NCBI GenBank assembly: GCA_963210315.1
Contig: OY723315.1
Coordinates: 1,302,001-1,366,000, forward strand
DNA length: 64,000 nt
Direction: 5' to 3'
Source of the DNA: Rhynchopus euleeides
Taxonomy: Eukaryota > Euglenozoa > Diplonemea > Diplonemida > Diplonemidae
In this document: in pieces, positions 41,286 through 50,950 of the stretch
Layout: each line of letters starts with the position of its first letter
Position numbering within the stretch: the stretch's first letter is position 1
Program-made: the position numbers and the translations under genes
The notes under the pieces: model-generated
What the model was told of the DNA's origin: nothing
Database searches by the model: none
The model's input: only the letters and a program-made list of their open reading frames with translations

Positions 41286-42128
41286 ATGAAGGCGCTCCTT
41301 GCCGTGTGCTTCCTGTCGGTTGTGTCGGGTGAGTCATGTGATGTGCCCTGCTCTTCCTTCACGAACAGGATCCAATGCATGGCTGCCATGACCAACACGT
41401 GTGCGTTGTGCAACTGGGACTCCAACAGGACCCCGAGTTCCACGAGGTGCTACGAGGACCCTGATTTCTGCAGCGATTGCAAGTGCCGGGATGATGCCAA
41501 TTCCACGTGCCCGTTATTCAATACAAAGGACAGGTGCGAGAGGCTCAACAAGGGCGACTGCGTGGTGTGCGGGATGGACAACGGGAAGTGCACCAAGGCG
41601 TCGTGCTCGGGTCCGTACTCGAACTTCCAGACGGAGTTAGCATGTGATGTGGCCATGTCGGGTCCGTGCCCATACGACTGCAAGTGGGACGGCAGCGAGG
41701 CGCAGTGCGAGGGATCCCTGGAGAGGGCTGTCGAGGGTGGGCTGACGACCTTCATCATCATCATCATCGTTGTGGCTGTGCTGGTGGTGCTGATCATTGT
41801 GGCCTGCATCGTGGGCTGCTGTTGCTGCACCCGGTGCTGCTGCTGCATCGGCGATGAACAAGAAGAGCAACACGGTGATGCTGCAGGAGCAGCAGACAGG
41901 CTACACACAGCATCAGTAGCCCTTCATCCCCTCCTGACCTATTGGTTCACAGTCGCCTGCCTCCCTCCTCGCCAGACTCGACACATGTCTCCCTGCAAGG
42001 TTCCGAGGGTGTCTGGCTCCCTGCCCCTTTTGCCAGGCCCCTCTGCGTGTGCTCGTGTGTGTCCCTGTGTTATTCTATCCTTCAGCTGGACGCCACGCCG
42101 CCGCGCCTTTCATTTACCGTATACGTAA
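41286..42128 (+). CDS. small Cys-rich type I membrane protein (C-terminus uncertain)
   Basis: Signal peptide MKALLAVCFLSVVSG, then about 130 residues with over 20 Cys, many as CxxC (CALC, CSDCKC, CVVC), and one strong membrane helix with an unusual Cys cluster at its inner edge (FIIIIIVVAVLVVLIIVACIVGCCCCTRCCCC, written here in parts: residues about 156-190). After the helix the frame runs 90 more residues that look like translated UTR and stops inside MITE-2 copy 1. One frame over, a natural short tail appears (MLQEQQTGYTQHQ, stop at 41918-41920). A short intron or a base error near 41.85 kb is therefore likely, and the real protein would be about 210 residues. Function unknown; surface exposed by topology. 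Confidence 0.65.
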   Translation: MKALLAVCFLSVVSGESCDVPCSSFTNRIQCMAAMTNTCALCNWDSNRTPSSTRCYEDPDFCSDCKCRDDANSTCPLFNTKDRCERLNKGDCVVCGMDNGKCTKASCSGPYSNFQTELACDVAMSGPCPYDCKWDGSEAQCEGSLERAVEGGLTTFIIIIIVVAVLVVLIIVACIVGCCCCTRCCCCIGDEQEEQHGDAAGAADRLHTASVALHPLLTYWFTVACLPPRQTRHMSPCKVPRVSGSLPLLPGPSACARVCPCVILSFSWTPRRRAFHLPYT

Positions 42129-42463
42129 ATATTTTGGAACGTAAATATTATGGAACGTAATTATTATGGAACGTAAATATTATGGAACGCTGGTGGGTTG
42201 GCGTTCCAGATTTTTTTCGTTCCATAATATTTACAGGGCTTTCTGCGACTCGGGGACTTGGACCAGGTGATCGGACGGCATACAGAGTCCCTGACGGGAC
42301 CTACTCGTGCACTTTTCGTGCGATTCCTGAGGCAAACCATCCTCACCACCGAGTCCCCAACTGGCCCTGTAAATATTTTGGAACGTAAATATTATGGAAC
42401 GGACCGGGCAAAAATGGGCCCGTTCCATAATATTTACGTTCCATAATATTTACGTATACGGTA
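42115..42463 (+). mobile_element. MITE-2 copy 1 (TACCGTATACG ends)
   Basis: 349 bp between TA dinucleotides. Ends are CCGTATACGTAAATATTTTG and its complement, followed by one to three copies of CGTAAATATTNTGGAA on each side; the core has CTCGGGGACTTGGACCAGG. No coding capacity. Three more copies are at 49889, 50230 and 50591. It lies at the 3' end of the Cys-rich membrane-protein gene. Confidence 0.9.
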
Positions 42464-43432
42464 TATCAGGAAAAATAGGGAACTCATTGAAGTCCCGCAC
42501 ACGCACACACGGCACGCACAGTGTATGTCATCCTGTGTGTAATGAACTTGGAGCCTGTGTGCATCTGAACAGACGGGTTGCGTACACACACGCCACACCT
42601 CCCGCACCTGCAAGGAAACAAAGAACACCGCTGCGGCGGGTGGCGTGTGGGTGCCCCCCCTTGCTTAGGTCCCTTGACCATCTTCGCTTCTTCGTTGTCT
42701 TCTCTCTTGTCCGCAGATCTGGTGTCCGAGGGAGGATACGGTGCAACCGCCACACGGCGCCAAACAGACACACCAAGCACACACAGTAGGGCCCAACAGA
42801 CACACTGTCTGCTCTGCTTCCGCTCTGTGTGTGATTTTGCTGGTCCTGGTAGTCTGTGCACCCTCCCCCAGTGGTGACCCTTGTTCTTTTTTTTGTGGGC
42901 TTTTTTTGCTACTTCGGGCCCAACCGAACCTTGTGACCGCAGGTGCGCCAAGGTTCACCGGCTGGGATTCCACCATCGTTGCCCCCCCCCCCCCCCAACA
43001 AAGGTGAGAACGAAGTGCGCAACCGTCTCACACGGGGGTTGGGGCAGAAGCGAAGCACAGCCGCTGCACGGCCGGTGCCACCACCCTCCCTCCCCCTCCC
43101 CTCCCCCCCTCAGATCTGTTTCCCTTCCCTCGCCACGCACTCCACACTACACTGCCACCCATACCGCCACAAACCCCCCTCCTACCTCCCTACCGCTTCC
43201 TGGCACCCCATCCCACTCGCCCCTGCGTGCAACACACGCAGAACCGAGTGAGTGCGCCCGAATCGTGTGCCGCCACCACCGCATGAGAGCATTTCACAGC
43301 GAGACCTTCTCTTCTTTTTCTTCTTACTTTTCTCCTTCACACCCCCGCCTTTCCACCCCACCCCGACCCAGAGCAGGGCATGCATCGCCGCCCCGCGCCC
43401 CCCCACCGGCTGCGGCTACGACACGGAGCGCA
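42464..43432. other. intergenic region before the 791-residue ORF
   Basis: No gene seen. TTTTTTTGTGGGC and C-rich tracts occur, and CCCTCCCCCCCTCAG at about 43113 could be a leader splice acceptor 320 bp before the start codon. Confidence 0.4.
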
Positions 43433-45808
43433 ATGGCCTCCAAGGAGACGTGCGAGGCGAACACCATCAACTCACTGTTCCCCCCCACCCTCCTCTTCAA
43501 AGGCGAGCTGTTCCAGAAGTTCTGCATAGCCTACGACGTGCGGTACCCCGATGCGGACGTGCCGGACTTCCAGGAGAAGGTGGACCTGGTCAGGCAGGCG
43601 CTGCAGACCTACGCCGTATCCGGGATGCGGCTCAAGCTCCACGTCAACCAGATATGGCACAGCGCGAAGGTGCTCAACAGGGCGTGGCGGAGATACCGCT
43701 CGCGGCGCAACATCAGGTTGGAGTGTGTGCTGTCTGCCTGGAGGCAGTCCGCCTGTGGCCTCGACCTCTGCCTGATGATGGAGTGCGTGGCTCTACTCTA
43801 CATGGAGCGGCGTCGGGTCTTCGAAAGACAGACAACAGCCTGGCTGAATGAAGACGCACAGCACCGCGTCCAGCTCCGCCAGGAGCAGGGCGACTGGCTC
43901 TTCTTCACAGACGAGGCGGAGGACAGCTCGAAGGCGGAGCTGAAGCGCGCATTCCAAGACACCTGGACTTCAGCTGCCCCTCCGGCACCTCCAGCCATAG
44001 GGTTTTCACCGCAGAGCGTCAACTTCGGGGCGCTCTCCATTCGGTATATGAACCTCCGTGACTCCTACCGCATCGAGCGTGTGTTGGTCACCCTCGGAAA
44101 AGCGGGCACCGCGCCAAATGGGGAGAAGGTTCCCCCGAAGATGCTCCGGAGAAACGTTGCGAGGGTGAAGTACGCAGCAAAGGCGGAGGACATCTCGCCC
44201 GACGGCCCCAAGGTCCTGGTGGAGAACGAGAGGGTTGTGTGGACCACCAACCCTGTGGATTACTACGCGGCTGCGATGCAGCGCAAGGTGGGGGCTGCGG
44301 TGAAGCCGCAGGATGTGTTGGTGACGGAGGCCTTCGTCACCATGCCGCAGATGGCCTTCGCCAGCAACGCCGGCGGCGCGTCCCCCGCTGCGGGGCCTGC
44401 TGCTGGCATAGCGGAGGGGGGCGCCGCCGCCTCCGGCGGCGGCATGCTCGCCAAAAGAATTGCCAAAACCATCGCAGCTGCTGCACGGAGGCGCGTGGTG
44501 TTCGAAGCGGAGTCGGACCCCCCGCAGGAAAGCCCCCGCAGCGACGCCGCAGCGCGGGAGCGGGAGCGGGAGGAGGCCGTCGCGTCTGCGGCGTCACACC
44601 CCTCCCTCTCCGCGAAGGAGGCGAAGCGGTTCGCCCACATCCCCGACGCCGTGAAGGCGCGGAGCTTCTCCACCGCCATCGCACAGAGCAAGGTGAACAG
44701 CCACTGCTACGACTACAGCCTGGAGAAGCACGAGGCAAACCGCAAGCTCCTCGTCTCGCTCGGGGTCCTCAAGCCCAGGGAGCATGACACCGCCTTTCTC
44801 CGCGATCTCCAGGAGTTTGAGGCTGCCTGCCAGAAGGCGTCAGGCGAGCTGCCAGCCAAGGGGCCCGCCGAAGGCGGCAGCGATGGCAGCAGCGACGCCG
44901 GCAGCGGCACCCACGGCGTGGGTGTGGAGGATGCATCCGCCACACACCCCGCCTGGGGGAACCTGAGCCTCAGCCGGCAGCGCCTCCACGCCGTGAAGCA
45001 CGCCGTGTCGCGGCGGGCGGAGCGGCGCGGGCGCCGCTGGGAGCGAGCTGGGGACTGCCCTGCCGCTGCCGCTGCCCCCACCACATCGCCCCCCGCCAGC
45101 CCCAGGCGTGGCACGGCGGGTGGGGTCTGGGCGGCGGGGGCTCAGGGCCAGGAGGGGGTGGAGGAAGAGGAGGAGGGGGGGGAGCCCGCCCCCTCCTCCC
45201 CGCGGCGCGGCGGCGAGGCTGCGGGCGGAGCGATGCGCAGCGTGGACCGGCAGGCCGCAAGCGATGTCGACGACACCTACCGCAGGATACGCGCTGTGGA
45301 GGGCGGGGTTGGCTGCGGCGGGGGTGCCCCGCGTGCCTCGAGCCTAGCCCTGGGTGGGGCAGGGCAGAGGGCATCCTGGTGTGACACGCAGGTGTGGCCC
45401 CCTCCGGAGGTGGAAGGGGGGGTGTCATCTGTGTGGGGTGGGAATGTTGGCGGCGGGCGTGATTCGTTCTGCGCAGCGATGCTGCGGCGTGTGACGGTCT
45501 CGATGGTGGCGGGTTCGGCCACGACTGCGAAGGAGATTGTCGCGGCGCATCGGAAGGACAAGAGGGAGCGGCGGAGGACAACCGTTAATGCGTACTTCAC
45601 AACCCGCCGCGCATCGCATGCGGCAGTGCCTCCTGACGCGGCTGGAGGCGGGGCAGGCGTGCCGCGAGGGGCTGATGGTTCCGAAGCCATGCGGCTGCTC
45701 TGGGCCCTCCACGACAGCACCGCGGCAGCGGCAAGGGGTGTGCCCCTGCAATCCCGGACACCGCTCTTCTCGCCTTCCTGGGGGAAGGTGATCCAGCAGC
45801 GGGGTTGA
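43433..45808 (+). CDS. unknown protein, 791 residues, possible IQ-like motif
   Basis: One exon, CAATGG start context. Not recognised. Residues 1-150 are helical and conserved-looking, with a basic aromatic stretch LNRAWRRYRSRRNIRLE (about 83-99) that resembles a calmodulin-binding IQ helix. Residues 180-290 may form a beta domain (SVNFGALSIRYMNLRDSYRIERVLVTLG), of the kind seen in MSP/ASPM-like proteins of flagella and basal bodies; this is weak. The C-terminal half is Ala/Arg/Glu-rich and disordered, with GGG and EEEE runs. There is no signal peptide or membrane helix, so it is intracellular. Confidence 0.72.
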   Translation: MASKETCEANTINSLFPPTLLFKGELFQKFCIAYDVRYPDADVPDFQEKVDLVRQALQTYAVSGMRLKLHVNQIWHSAKVLNRAWRRYRSRRNIRLECVLSAWRQSACGLDLCLMMECVALLYMERRRVFERQTTAWLNEDAQHRVQLRQEQGDWLFFTDEAEDSSKAELKRAFQDTWTSAAPPAPPAIGFSPQSVNFGALSIRYMNLRDSYRIERVLVTLGKAGTAPNGEKVPPKMLRRNVARVKYAAKAEDISPDGPKVLVENERVVWTTNPVDYYAAAMQRKVGAAVKPQDVLVTEAFVTMPQMAFASNAGGASPAAGPAAGIAEGGAAASGGGMLAKRIAKTIAAAARRRVVFEAESDPPQESPRSDAAAREREREEAVASAASHPSLSAKEAKRFAHIPDAVKARSFSTAIAQSKVNSHCYDYSLEKHEANRKLLVSLGVLKPREHDTAFLRDLQEFEAACQKASGELPAKGPAEGGSDGSSDAGSGTHGVGVEDASATHPAWGNLSLSRQRLHAVKHAVSRRAERRGRRWERAGDCPAAAAAPTTSPPASPRRGTAGGVWAAGAQGQEGVEEEEEGGEPAPSSPRRGGEAAGGAMRSVDRQAASDVDDTYRRIRAVEGGVGCGGGAPRASSLALGGAGQRASWCDTQVWPPPEVEGGVSSVWGGNVGGGRDSFCAAMLRRVTVSMVAGSATTAKEIVAAHRKDKRERRRTTVNAYFTTRRASHAAVPPDAAGGGAGVPRGADGSEAMRLLWALHDSTAAAARGVPLQSRTPLFSPSWGKVIQQRG

Positions 45809-46185
45809 GAGTGGCTGTGGCTGTGGGCTGTGGCTGTGGCGGGGGAGAGTGGTGGTGGTAAGGGGTGGGAGGGGACAGCAGTTCACCCCGTGCACACCCA
45901 CCCACACACTCCCTCTCTCTCACGGGCCCCGCCATCAACGGGGGAGGGTGGGGGGGGGGGTGCAGCGGAGCTGCATCCCCCCCCGCTACCCCGGGGGGTC
46001 ATTCGCTGTTTCTCACTATTCATGCATTTCTGAGCGGGGGGGGGGGGTTTCCCCACGGGGGGTTTCATTTACACGGGTGTGTCTTTTTTGTGTTTTTTTC
46101 ACCCTAGCCTCGTTGAGTGCCTCAAGCGCCGTAGGGTGGGGAAGGAGGAGGCGGGGGGCGGGGTGCTTGCCGGTGCCCCTTCCCC

Positions 46186-46217
<32 letters not shown>

Positions 46218-46632
46218 ACCCCCCCTCTGCCCCCCCCCCCCCGAGTGAAGGGGGATCATTCTTGTGGTCCCTTCTACTTCTATTTCACTTCCCCCCCTGC
46301 CCCTGCAGCAGGGGAGGGTTGGGGGGCGATCCCTTATTGTGCCTTGGTGTGGCGAAAGAGGCCCCACGGGAGCCCTCTTGCATGGCTGGTCGCTGGAACC
46401 CCTAATCCCCCTCACCCTTCCCCCCCCCCCCTCTCTCTCTCTGCAACTCACTTTTCCTCTTCCACGACAAGAAAGCCGAGGGGAAGATCCAAGGAGCCTC
46501 CTGCATGGTTGTTGCACTGTCTTTCTTCGTGCAGCCCTCCAACCCCTCTCTCTCTCTCACCCAGCCTGCTCGCGGGTAAAGTCATTTCAAACCACCCATG
46601 AAGGCACGACACAAAGAAGCACCGATCCGAAT
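45809..46632. other. intergenic region before the epimerase gene
   Basis: No separate gene seen. It contains one of the longest C tracts in the window (about 46186-46217) and several CT microsatellites. CTCTCTCTCACCCAG at about 46564 could be a leader splice acceptor. An upstream ATG at 46598 opens an overlapping frame of 80 codons in another phase. Confidence 0.45.
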
Positions 46633-47295
46633 ATGCCGAAGACAAGGATCGGGCCGAGCCTGCTGGCGAGCGACCTGTCCAACCTGTCCGCCGAGAGCAA
46701 GAAGGTGCTGGCGGCCGGCGCGGATGTCCTCCACCTCGACATCATGGACGGGCACTTCGTCCCGAACCTCTCGTGGGGGCCGCCTGTGGTGCAGTCGCTG
46801 CGGAAGAACCTCCCGGAGGCCTACCTCGACTGCCACCTGATGGTGTCCCACCCGATGGTGTGGATCGAGCACCTGAAGGGTGTGGCCAACAGGTACACCT
46901 TCCACGTGGAGGCGGCGGGGCAGGGCACGGCGGACACCATCAAGGCTGTGCGCGAGGCTGGCATGGAGGTGGGTCTGGCGATTTCGCCCGACACACCGAT
47001 TGACGCTGTGAAGCCCTACCTCGACAGCATCGACATGCTGCTTGTGATGACGGTGCGGCCAGGGTTCGGCGGGCAGTCCTTCATGACTGACCAGCTCGGC
47101 AAGGTGCAGGCGGTCCGCCGCTCCCACCCGGCACTGTCCATCCAGGTTGACGGGGGTCTTGGCCCCAGCACTGTGAACGACGCAGCCCTGGCAGGCGCAA
47201 ACGAGATTGTCGCCGGATCCTCCGTCTTCAAGTCTGAGAACCCGAAGCAGGTGATCGACGAGCTCCGCTCTGCGGTGGAGAAGTACAACAAGTGA
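46633..47295 (+). CDS. ribulose-phosphate 3-epimerase
   Basis: 220 residues, full length for the family, one exon. TIM-barrel signatures are in order: IGPSLLASDLSNL (with the substrate-binding Ser), LHLDIMDGHFVPNLSWGP (His and Asp of the metal site), CHLMVSHPMVWI (second His), FHVEA, VGLAISPDTP, LVMTVRPGFGGQSF, IQVDGGLGPSTV (catalytic Asp) and IVAGSSVFK. It interconverts ribulose 5-phosphate and xylulose 5-phosphate in the pentose phosphate pathway. No targeting peptide is seen, so it is probably cytosolic. The start is the first codon of the conserved core; the ATG 35 bp upstream is out of frame. Confidence 0.95.
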   Translation: MPKTRIGPSLLASDLSNLSAESKKVLAAGADVLHLDIMDGHFVPNLSWGPPVVQSLRKNLPEAYLDCHLMVSHPMVWIEHLKGVANRYTFHVEAAGQGTADTIKAVREAGMEVGLAISPDTPIDAVKPYLDSIDMLLVMTVRPGFGGQSFMTDQLGKVQAVRRSHPALSIQVDGGLGPSTVNDAALAGANEIVAGSSVFKSENPKQVIDELRSAVEKYNK

Positions 47296-47764
47296 GGCTG
47301 TGGGTTGGGTGGTCCTTGCCGCCCGCCTCCTCCCTCCCCTCCCCCCCTGCCTCCCCGCGGGGGTGTGTGGGGTGGGGTGGGGCGGGCACCTCCCCTTTCA
47401 GCCTTACAGCGCCTGAAAAACGTCTCCAACGCTCAGGGTGGGGGGTGGTGGTCGTGGAGGGGGGTGTGGTGGAAAAAATAACAGGGGGGCGGGAGGGGGG
47501 GGAGGGTTTAGCCCTCTCTGTCTCTGCCTCCCCTCCCCCCCCCCCCCTCTCTCTGTCTGGCCTGCTTTTTTTTATCGGCGATCCCCTCGCCGCCGGTTTC
47601 CCCGGATCTCTCTCTCTTCGCCTCGGGCAGGGCGAAGGGTTAAAAAAACGTTCAGTTCAGAAAAGGGGGGGGGGGGGAGAGGGGTGTGTGTGTGGGGTGG
47701 GGTGGGATTGTTCGTCCCGGGTTTGTTTTGGTGTGAACCTCCCCCTACATCATTCCCCCCCCCC
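47296..47764. other. 3' flank of the epimerase gene
   Basis: No gene seen. C-, G- and CT-rich tracts (about 47530-47548, 47667-47680), ending in a C run directly before the large nested element. Confidence 0.5.
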
Positions 47765-47891
47765 TAGGGGGGGTCATAAGCCCCCCTAAAAACGTAAACC
47801 CCCCCCCCCTGTATAATGTTAAATAACGCGTAATATTAAATAGCGCATAATATTAAATATGACGCATAATATTAAATATAACGCATAATAT

Positions 47892-49657
47892 TACAGGGGG
47901 GGGTCAAATAAACGTACTTAGTACTACTATTCGGCGAACGCGCGGGCCTAAATCGACCTCGCCAGAAAATTAATAAATAGTTTGCGAGCGAATAGACGTA
48001 CTAAGTACGTCTATTCAACTTTTCCTAAAAACGCTGTTTGCAGGGGCTCTGCGGGGCTGTTTGGTCCACCAGGGGCGCGCTGGCCACTGCTGTCGTCCGT
48101 CTCTCACTTCTTCTGCCTTCCGGTCGAGTATCCGCTCTGTTCTCGTCCTACCACTCGCCCCTCATTTGGTTTCGTACCGTTTTGATTTGTATTGCCCCCC
48201 CCCCCCCCCTGGTTGACATTCTTGTTGAGTTAGTGAAAGCATACACAGTTCATCAGAGCTGTCAGCTTCACTGTCGGTGGTTGGTTGGTGCGTTGATGCT
48301 TAAAAAAAAGATGTGAAAAAGACAAGCCACAACCAGCACGCCCCAACTTACTTCTTCTTCAAGTTCTTGGGCTTGCTGGGGCAAGTCTGCATGTTGTGCC
48401 CAGGCTTCCTACACCCTTTGCAGAGCCTGCGGTGTTTGTTGGGAGTCTGGGTGGTCGGGGACGCTGCGCGCTTCTTTTCGGAGGACTGGGAGGACTGGGA
48501 AGGCTGTGTCTGTGTGAGAGAGTTCACACGAACCGGCTTCGCCCATGCCAAGATGCTTGACTGTTGGGTTGGCTGAGACACAACTTTCTTTTGGGTGGAC
48601 TGCTTCTCTGTGCTCTCTTTTGCCTTCCCGTCCAACCCAGGTTCAAGGTCCGCACCACCAGCCTCAGGGGATGTTTCTGTGCTTGGTGCGAAGGTGAGGT
48701 CCGGACAAAGGGAGCTCTTCACGAACCCGTCCTCCTCACCCGACACCTTCAGCACGTACCCCATATCCCGCAAGCGCTCGGCTACCAGCGTGCCCTGGCC
48801 CGGGCCAGTTGGTTGAAGGAAGGCCGGGGAGCGCATGGCGGTGGCCCATCCTCGAATATCTTGAACAGGAGGCATTCCATCAGCAGGAGGCACATGAAAG
48901 CATCGGACGTCATCATTATGTCGGACACCAGCCGAAGCTATTGGCTCTGTTGGTGGATGGTGAAATCTGGGCAGTTGGATTGCGGGTTTGCGGGCGTGTG
49001 TTGATCAGTGCTGCACAACAGGAGAGAATGTCAAACAACGTCAGGGAAGGGGGCTGCGGGGGGTGGGGGGTGGGCTCAGCTGGTCCTCGAAGGCTACATC
49101 TATGGTGAGGTGTGTCTGGGGCCATCCGTCCACATCTTCTCGTTGGTGGTAGGGACTGCGGACGCCGTAGATGAGGAGTCGTTTAATGCGCGCCGCTCTT
49201 CAGCAGTGATTTTGACGCCTCTGGACCCCAGGAGTTTGCGGGTTTCCGGGTTTGCGGTCTTCAGCAGTGGTTCTGATGCCTCTGGACCGCAGGAGTTTGC
49301 GGGTTCGCTGGTTTCCCGTCCGTATGTGTCTGAGGGGGGATGCCCCGATTCCCTTCGTCACGACATATCTTTGAGCGTAGGTCACTTCCCCCCTCTACGG
49401 ACCCCGTGCACCCTGGTTCCCCTAAGTGGCACCAATAGACCCCGTTGTCCCCATTCCTTGCCCCAAAGTTTGCAGATTTGTGTGTCTCCAAAAAGAAAAT
49501 CTCAAAAAAAACGAAAAATTTCCCCAAAAAAAAAGGGTGAAAAGTAAGTACTACTATTCAACGGCCCAACGTGCCCCAGAGCCCCAAAAAAATAAGTACT
49601 ACTATTCGGCTAAGTACTACTATTCAACTAAGTACGTTTATTTGACCCCCCCCTGTA
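47892..49657. mobile_element. inner element with 32-bp inverted ends and AAGTACTACTATTC motifs
   Basis: 1766 bp between TA dinucleotides. Ends CAGGGGGGGGTCAAATAAACG and its complement. The subterminal motif AAGTACTACTATTC (or variants) occurs at 47922-47935, 48003-48016, 49546-49559, 49594-49607 and 49612-49625, all in the same orientation. A perfect 13-bp-arm palindrome (GAATAGACGTACT around one A) lies at 47990-48016. It carries a minus-strand zinc-knuckle ORF (48348-48893). TA flanks argue against a classical MULE (9-bp duplication) despite the MULE-like knuckle. Confidence 0.82.
48348..48893 (-). CDS. zinc-knuckle protein, probable transposase C-terminal remnant
   Basis: 181 residues on the minus strand within the inner element. 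The C-terminus reads CKGCRKPGHNMQTCPSKPK, a CCHC knuckle of the GHNxxTC type common at the ends of MULE-like transposases. Before it are Ser/Gln/Thr-rich residues (QTQPSQSSQSSEKKRAASP) and a short possible fold (GTLVAERLRDMGYVLKVSG). No catalytic DDE block is seen upstream, so this is the end of a transposase or an accessory protein. Orientation and position suggest it belongs to the element and not to the host. Confidence 0.6.
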   Translation of the reverse strand: MPPADGMPPVQDIRGWATAMRSPAFLQPTGPGQGTLVAERLRDMGYVLKVSGEEDGFVKSSLCPDLTFAPSTETSPEAGGADLEPGLDGKAKESTEKQSTQKKVVSQPTQQSSILAWAKPVRVNSLTQTQPSQSSQSSEKKRAASPTTQTPNKHRRLCKGCRKPGHNMQTCPSKPKNLKKK

Positions 49658-49888
49658 AATAACTCGTAATATTAAATAGGGCGTTTTTTGGGCGTTTTTT
49701 TCGGCTAGTAGGCCAAAAGAGGTCATCTCCGGGGACGCACAGTGTCTGTACATGACGTAGGTGACTGAAAAAATCCTATTTTCAGCACCCGTTGTTCGCC
49801 AGCGGTTTTTTGCAAGTGAGTCCTGATAGCAAAACGCCCAGAACTCATAATATTAAATATAGGCCCCCAAAACTCATAATATTAAATA
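49658..49888. other. body remnant of the outer element
   Basis: AT-rich CATAATATTAAATA motifs flank a unique piece (about 49690-49845). No ORF of note. Confidence 0.5.
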
Positions 49889-50205
49889 TACCGTATACGT
49901 AAATATTATGGAACGTAAATATTATGGAACGGGCCCATTTTTGGCCGGTCCGTTCCATAATATTTACAGGGCCAGTTGGGGACTCGGTGGTGAGGACGGC
50001 TTGCGTCAGGAATCGCGCGAAAAGTGCACGAGTAGGTCCCGTCAGGGACTCTGTATGCCGTCCGATCACCTGGTCCAAGTCCCCGAGTCGCAGAAAGCCC
50101 TGTAAATATTATGGAACGAAAAAAATCTGGAACGCCAACCCACCAGCGTTCCAAAATATTTACGTTCCATAATATTTACGTTCCAAAATATTTACGTATA
50201 CGGTA
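49889..50205 (-). mobile_element. MITE-2 copy 2
   Basis: 317 bp, TA-flanked, opposite orientation to copies 1, 3 and 4. Fewer CGTAAATATTNTGGAA end repeats account for the shorter length. Confidence 0.9.
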
Positions 50206-50229
50206 TACGGTAACTCATAATATTAAATA

Positions 50230-50562
50230 TACCGTATACGTAAATATTTTGGAACGTAAATATTATGGAACGTAAATATTTTGGAACGCTGGTGGGTTGG
50301 CGTTCCAGATTTTTTTCGTTCCATAATATTTACAGGGCTTTCTGCGACTCGGGGACTTGGACCAGGTGATCGGACGGCGTACAGAGTCCCTGACGGGACC
50401 TACTCGTGCACTTTTCGCGCGATTCCTGACGCAAGCCGTCCTCACCACCGAGTCCCGAACTGGCCCTGTAAATATTTTGGAACGTAAATATTATGGAACG
50501 GACCGGCCAAAAATGGGCCCGTTCCATAATATTTACGTTCCATAATATTTACGTATACGGTA
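50230..50562 (+). mobile_element. MITE-2 copy 3
   Basis: 333 bp, TA-flanked. Core nearly identical to copy 1. It inserted at a CATAATATTAAATA motif of the outer element. Confidence 0.92.
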
Positions 50563-50590
50563 CGCATAATATTAAATATTCTATATTTAA

Positions 50591-50923
50591 TACCGTATAC
50601 GTAAATATTTTGGAACGTAAATATTTTGGAACGTAAATATTATGGAACGCTGGTGGGTTGGCGTTCCAGATTTTTTTCGTTCCATAATATTTACAGGGCT
50701 TTCTGCGACTCGGGGACTTGGACCAGGTGATCGGACGGCGTACAGAGTCCCTGACGGGACCTACTCGTGCACTTTTCGCGCGATTCCTGACGCAAGCCGT
50801 CCTCACCACCGAGTCCCCAACTGGCCCTGTAAATATTTTGGAACGTAAATATTATGGAACGGACCGGCCAAAAATGGGCCCGTTCCATAATATTTACGTT
50901 CCATAATATTTACGTATACGGTA
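50591..50923 (+). mobile_element. MITE-2 copy 4
   Basis: 333 bp, TA-flanked, nearly identical to copy 3 and separated from it by only 28 bp of AT-rich outer-element sequence. Confidence 0.92.
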
Positions 50924-50950
50924 TTATGCGGGGGGGGGGGGTTTACAAAT

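Noticed and set aside
47892-49657. Calling the inner element a classical MULE because of its zinc knuckle
   Set aside because: Flanks show TA and not a 9-bp duplication, and no MULE catalytic block is visible.
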